From the NCBI GenBank assembly GCA_937919295.1, contig CALFRX010000252.1, positions 1-9,501 of the forward strand: 9,501 bases of DNA, given 5' to 3'. The DNA comes from an uncultured Peptococcaceae bacterium (GTDB lineage: Bacteria; Bacillota; Dehalobacteriia; UBA7702). The position numbers and the translations under genes were made by a program. This document shows positions 5,813 through 9,501 of the stretch, piece after piece. The notes beneath the pieces were generated by a model that was given only the letters and a program-made list of their open reading frames with translations, ran no database searches and was not told where the DNA came from. Within the stretch, counting starts at the first letter, position 1. Each line of letters begins with the position of its first letter.

Positions 5813-7975
5813 AACAAAATGAACAAAAACGTTGTTTTTGCCATGGTCGTTATGGCCCTGATGCTTTGTTTCAGCATGGGGGCTGCCGCGACCACCGTCG
5901 TTGATGCCGAGGTCGCCCTTGACGTGCAGTCGGCGGGGGCCTTTGCTCTGCCCTACCAAACCGTAACCGTAAAAGCTGATCTTGCTGAGGAATACGGTTA
6001 TACCGATCAGCTTTCCCCTTCGGAACAGGTCAGCGCCCTGGATGTGCTGGTGAAAATGCATGAATTGATCTACGGCGATGACTTTACCACAGCCAATTGT
6101 ACGGATTATCTGAACGTAAGCGCTGACGGCTGGATTCTGAAAGCCCTTAAAGAAACTTCTTATGATTGGTCCTTCATTCTCAACGGCGAGTGCGCCCATT
6201 CCGATGTCGTGTCCTCTTACGGCGGTTATGAAGGTCTCACCGTCAATCAGACCGCAGTGACCGACGGCGACGTCGGCGAACTCGTGAAATACCAGGATAC
6301 CACAGATTACGGCGATCAATGCGTTTGGTTCCTGCAAGATAACGCTAAGGTCACCTCCATTGACGTCGTAGCCGACAGCTCTTTTGATCTGCAGCTGGCC
6401 GGTTATCCCTTTGCGACGAAAGGCGCTTACGGAACCGAAGCCATTCTGGCGGATCATCTTTCCGCTCTCAGCGGCGCTCAAATGGCCTTGATGAAGGAAG
6501 ATGGTACGTTGGTTGATATCCCCGAAGCGGTGACCGATGAAGACGGCGACGTGAGCTTATCTTTCGACGACTGCGGCAGCTATACCGTTGTTGCTACGCT
6601 GCCGGCCTCCTCTGAGACAAAAGCCTTTCTTTCTGTGCTGACAATTAACGTCCATAAAGCAGTGAAAACTTCCGTTTACACCGATGCCCAGGCAAAGGGT
6701 GAATATACCTTACCCTATCGAATGGTTCGCGTATCCTCGAATCTCGCGGAAAGCTATGGTTATGTGGATTCCGTTCCCTTCTGGGAAAACGTTTCCGCCC
6801 TTGATGTTTTGGTGAAGATCCACAAAATGGTTTACGGCGATGCTTTTACGGCGGCGGCCTGTCGCGACTATCTTGATGTCTCTGCCGACGGCTGGATTTT
6901 GAAAGCCCTCTCCAATGCCAGTTGGGATTGGTCCTGCATCGTCAATGGTGAATGCGCCCATTCCGATGCGGTATCTTCTTACGGCGGATATGAAGGCTTA
7001 ACCGTCAATCAGACCGCAATTTACGCCTGTGATGTGGTGGAACTTGTGAAATACCAGGATACCGCAGCATATGCTGATCAATGCATCTGGCTGATGTGTG
7101 ACGGAGCGCGCGTTGACGCTGTTTCCACCCCTATGGGTGAAGACATCACCTTCTCTTTGGCGGGCTATCCGTTTATGACCTACGGTGCCTACGGCACCCA
7201 GGCGATCAAAGACAGTCACCTCACCGCGTTGAACGGCGCGCACTTAGCCGTGATGAATCAAAAGGGCGAACTGACGGATATCGATGGCGCTGTGACCGAT
7301 GGTGATGGCAATGTGACCATCTCCTTCGATGAAAAAGGAGCTTATACCGTTGTGGCCTATCTCCCTGAAGAAAGCAGCGACAAAGCATTTATGGCAGTGG
7401 TTTCGGTGAATGTTTATAAAGCAAAGAACGCCGCCAAGATGTCCGACCTCGTTCCTAACGCGTGGTATACCGAAAGCGTCTCCGCCATGTTGTCCCAGGG
7501 CCTGATGAAGGGCGTTTCGGAAACGAGATTTGATCCCAACGGCACTTTGACCCGGGGGATGTTCGCGACGATGCTTTATCGTTACGCCGGTTCTCCCAAC
7601 GGCGGCGCAGCGCCCTTTACGGATGTTGCGGCATCGGCTTACTATGCCGCCGCGGTAGCTTGGGCCTATGAACACGATATCACCAACGGTGTCACGGCCA
7701 CAAAATTCGCGCCCAATGACCATATCACGAGAGAACAAATGGCCACGATGATCCTGCGCTTTGCCTCGGTGGTCGGTCTTGACCTGCCTTCCGGCGACGG
7801 CGCCGCTTTGTTCGACGACGACAGCGTCATTTCCCCTTATGCCAAGGCGTCCGTTTACAGCCTTGTAAAGGCCGGTGTGATCAAGGGCATGGGGCACAAT
7901 ACATGCGCGCCGAAAGAGACTGCCACCCGGGCTCAGGCCGCGGAAATCATCTATCGGCTACAAAACCTGAAATAA
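5783..7975 (+). CDS. Secreted SLH-domain protein with two DUF4430-like units; candidate cell-surface corrinoid binder
   Basis: With the start at 5783 this is a 730-residue exported protein; 5792, 5801 and 5810 are equally supported starts and shorten only the basic N-end. Domains in order: signal peptide (basic n-region, hydrophobic about 17-33, likely cleavage after GAAA at about 36); unit 1 (about 44-292) and unit 2 (about 294-547), clear duplicates; three SLH domains (about 553-605, 610-665, 675-730) that bind cell-wall polymer. Each unit begins with a DUF4430-like part: SALDVLVK-H, VSADGWILKAL, a DWS-I-NGECAHSD turn, YGGYEGLTVNQTA and a DV-ELVKYQDT strand. This is the fold class of the small beta-domain of transcobalamin and intrinsic factor. 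A beta-sandwich-like segment ending in SFD--G-YTVVA-LP follows. Ligand binding is inferred from fold resemblance and the B12 riboswitch; an adhesin or S-layer structural role is the alternative. Confidence 0.85.
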   Translation: MKRMKRMKIMNKMNKNVVFAMVVMALMLCFSMGAAATTVVDAEVALDVQSAGAFALPYQTVTVKADLAEEYGYTDQLSPSEQVSALDVLVKMHELIYGDDFTTANCTDYLNVSADGWILKALKETSYDWSFILNGECAHSDVVSSYGGYEGLTVNQTAVTDGDVGELVKYQDTTDYGDQCVWFLQDNAKVTSIDVVADSSFDLQLAGYPFATKGAYGTEAILADHLSALSGAQMALMKEDGTLVDIPEAVTDEDGDVSLSFDDCGSYTVVATLPASSETKAFLSVLTINVHKAVKTSVYTDAQAKGEYTLPYRMVRVSSNLAESYGYVDSVPFWENVSALDVLVKIHKMVYGDAFTAAACRDYLDVSADGWILKALSNASWDWSCIVNGECAHSDAVSSYGGYEGLTVNQTAIYACDVVELVKYQDTAAYADQCIWLMCDGARVDAVSTPMGEDITFSLAGYPFMTYGAYGTQAIKDSHLTALNGAHLAVMNQKGELTDIDGAVTDGDGNVTISFDEKGAYTVVAYLPEESSDKAFMAVVSVNVYKAKNAAKMSDLVPNAWYTESVSAMLSQGLMKGVSETRFDPNGTLTRGMFATMLYRYAGSPNGGAAPFTDVAASAYYAAAVAWAYEHDITNGVTATKFAPNDHITREQMATMILRFASVVGLDLPSGDGAALFDDDSVISPYAKASVYSLVKAGVIKGMGHNTCAPKETATRAQAAEIIYRLQNLK

Positions 7976-8001
7976 TTTCTTTGCAGTTGTCTACACAATG
8001 A

Positions 8002-8033
8002 TATGCTGCCTCTGTATGAGCAGGGGCAGCATA
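8002..8033 (+). other. Long intergenic hairpin between the two surface-protein genes
   Basis: TATGCTGCCTCTG (8002-8014) pairs with CAGGGGCAGCATA (8021-8033) over 13 bp with a single G-U, around a 6-nt loop. No T-tract follows (the next bases are ATCCTCTAAAATAG), so it is not a canonical intrinsic terminator. It may be an mRNA processing or stability element, or a weak attenuator that sets unequal expression of the two genes. The pairing is directly visible; the role is open. Confidence 0.6.
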
Positions 8034-8062
8034 ATCCTCTAAAATAGTTAAGGGATGATAAA

Positions 8063-9501
8063 ATGAAACATTTTGGCAAATATACTCTGATCCTCGCGCT
8101 TTGCCTGGCTGTGTTGCTTTTGTGTAGCCTGCCGGCGGCCGCGGCGGTCACCGCCGACAGTACCGTCGGCACCAGCGCAGAAATAAACACTTACTTGGAT
8201 AAGGGCTATAAGGCGGCAAACGCATATTATTCCCTGGATTCCCACAAAACCTTGACCAGCTATTGGTCGGTGTTTGGCGCTTACGCCAGACTCGGTGAGG
8301 CGATTCAGAACGGAGAATACACCTATAGTGCCACGGAAAGCGATCCGAATCAGCTTGGCGCCAATGCCCTGGCGGTCATCATGATGGGGGACAACCCTTA
8401 TCATTACAAAGGGAAAAATCTGATTCAGGGAATCGCCGCCATGGGAGATACCGGCGCGTTTTCCGTCCCGGTCTTTAACTTTTTGGCCCTGCAGGCCGCC
8501 GGTTACAATCTAACCGCGGACCAGGAAGAAGCCTTGGTGAACAAATGCTGTGAAAAACTTACGGATTTGTCTCAAGGCCCCGATATCGGCGGCTGGGCTT
8601 TGGTGGCCCTAAGCCGTTATCTCGATGATCCTGCCTATCAAAGTGGAATCAACACGGCGCTGACAACGTATCAAGCAGAAGTCGCCAAAAATATGGCCGG
8701 CGCCAGCATGGGTTCGGCGGGACTTTCCACCGGCTGTGTGGTCACCGGCTTTACCGCCCTCACCGCCGTCGGCATCGACGGTTACGATGTAACGACGGAC
8801 CTACCTTGGGCTACCATGTCAAATCCTCCGCTAAAGCTGATGTGGGATTGTTATGATAATGGAGAAGTCAGTTCCTTCTATGACCATCAGTATTTCATGG
8901 AATTTTCCGATCTCTACAATGTGCTCTATAAAGGTGGTCAGCCCGGCTGGATCGCCTGCGGCGTCACGAGAGGGCAGCTGGAAACGTTAACCAATGAGGC
9001 CAATGCGCTTTTGGCCAACGCGGCCCGCTATACCAGCGGCAGCGTCGAACGTTTGGAAAAAGCTTTGGCCGCGGTGAACGGTCTTACGGAAGCCGATCTG
9101 AAAGAAAAGATTCCCGCTTGGGGAGAAACCTATTACAACCTTGAACACGCGGTAAAAACTTGCCGCGCAAAGGGTAATGCCGCTTTGATGACGGATCTCG
9201 ATCATGCTCAATGGTACTATCCGATGGTCAGCGGTGTGGTCGCCGAGGGTTTGATGAACGGTACCAACGCCGCGTCCACGATCTTTGAACCCGAGGCCAA
9301 TCTGACCCGTAGCATGATGGTTCAGATTCTTTACAATATGGCAGGGCAACCGGCTTATACCATCAACAATCCCTTTACCGACGTGGCCTCTTCAAAGTGG
9401 TACGCGGCGGCGATTATCTGGGCTTATGAGAACGGTGTGGCCAAAGGCACCAGCGCCACCACCTTTGCGCCGGAGCAATCCGTGACCAGAGAGCAGATGG
9501 C
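8063..9501 (+). CDS. Secreted SLH-domain protein with alpha/alpha-barrel (transcobalamin/terpene cyclase-like) domain, 3' end cut
   Basis: The frame is open from the ATG at 8063 to the window end, giving at least 479 residues. AAGGGA (8050-8055) lies 7 nt before the start. Residues 1-28 form a signal peptide (K2, K6, hydrophobic 8-22, cleavage near AAAA at 25-28). Residues about 40-298 look like a helical toroid: YWSVFGAYARLGEAI, GAFSVPVFNFLALQAAGYN (131-149), GGWALVALSRYLDDP (176-190) and LSTGCVVTGFTALTAVGID (221-239) resemble the helix pairs of terpene cyclases and of the N-terminal barrel of transcobalamin/intrinsic factor. Residues about 302-370 resemble a FIVAR-type helical linker (YTSGSVERLEKALAAVNG). 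SLH domain 1 covers about 376-430 and SLH 2 starts near 436. It follows the DUF4430 protein by 87 nt and is probably in the same riboswitch-2 operon. Corrinoid binding is inferred; the fold assignment is by eye. Confidence 0.8.
   Translation, partial: MKHFGKYTLILALCLAVLLLCSLPAAAAVTADSTVGTSAEINTYLDKGYKAANAYYSLDSHKTLTSYWSVFGAYARLGEAIQNGEYTYSATESDPNQLGANALAVIMMGDNPYHYKGKNLIQGIAAMGDTGAFSVPVFNFLALQAAGYNLTADQEEALVNKCCEKLTDLSQGPDIGGWALVALSRYLDDPAYQSGINTALTTYQAEVAKNMAGASMGSAGLSTGCVVTGFTALTAVGIDGYDVTTDLPWATMSNPPLKLMWDCYDNGEVSSFYDHQYFMEFSDLYNVLYKGGQPGWIACGVTRGQLETLTNEANALLANAARYTSGSVERLEKALAAVNGLTEADLKEKIPAWGETYYNLEHAVKTCRAKGNAALMTDLDHAQWYYPMVSGVVAEGLMNGTNAASTIFEPEANLTRSMMVQILYNMAGQPAYTINNPFTDVASSKWYAAAIIWAYENGVAKGTSATTFAPEQSVTREQM

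Noticed and set aside
5654..6481. Minus-strand frame containing a Phe-His-Pro repeat.
   Set aside because: The repeat is simply the reverse complement of the AAAAGGATG array, and the frame runs antisense to the signal peptide and DUF4430-like unit 1.
7244..7897. Minus-strand frame of 217 codons opposite the SLH domains.
   Set aside because: The plus strand encodes clear SLH domains there; no start signal or recognisable domain supports the antisense frame.
8055..8066. A tiny frame (ATG ATA AAA TGA) overlapping the start of the second surface gene.
   Set aside because: Three codons formed by the Shine-Dalgarno region itself; chance occurrence is likely and nothing supports translation.
1..9501. 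Insertion sequences, tRNA or rRNA genes, prophage or attachment sites.
   Set aside because: No transposase-like frame, paired inverted repeats, tRNA-like cloverleaf or conserved rRNA segment was seen; base composition looks even across the window.

Overview
The window reads as a vitamin B12 (corrinoid) acquisition locus of a Bacillota (Firmicutes) bacterium. The support for that lineage is: two near-consensus sigma-A-type promoters, purine-rich Shine-Dalgarno sites, an ECF-type (energy-coupling factor) vitamin transporter, and secreted proteins ending in triple or multiple S-layer homology (SLH) domains. I cannot name the genus from the sequence. The window starts inside one gene (proC) and ends inside another (an SLH surface protein).

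Layout. Positions 1-581 hold the end of a housekeeping operon: the 3' end of proC, a translationally coupled yggT-family gene, and a bidirectional-looking terminator. Positions 614-882 hold a perfect TTGACA/TATAAT promoter, a cobalamin riboswitch with an intact P1 stem and B12 box, and a downstream terminator. It drives three overlapping genes (904-4636) for a complete ECF transporter: T component, fused tandem ATPase, and an S component of the type usually predicted to carry cobalamin, here with an extra N-terminal membrane domain. A sugar-phosphate isomerase/epimerase-type TIM-barrel gene (4679-5476) follows in the same direction, with no terminator seen before it.

Positions 5500-5738 hold a second promoter, a second cobalamin riboswitch and its terminator. 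This controls two secreted proteins. The first (about 5783-7975) has a signal peptide, two copies of a roughly 250-residue unit whose first half looks like DUF4430 (the fold of the small beta-domain of transcobalamin and intrinsic factor), and three SLH domains. The second (8063 to the end of the window, incomplete) has a signal peptide, a helical region resembling the alpha/alpha-barrel of terpene cyclases and transcobalamin, a FIVAR-like helical linker and SLH domains.

How the parts may work together (inference). Under B12 starvation both riboswitches would allow transcription. The two SLH proteins would sit on the cell wall and together supply the two halves of a transcobalamin-like corrinoid binder, and the ECF transporter would import the captured corrinoid. 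The most interesting point is therefore a possible split, S-layer-anchored bacterial counterpart of intrinsic factor/transcobalamin, physically linked to an ECF importer. A second unusual point is the start of the first surface gene: a tandem 9-nt repeat in which successive in-frame ATG codons each have a Shine-Dalgarno sequence supplied by the preceding repeat.
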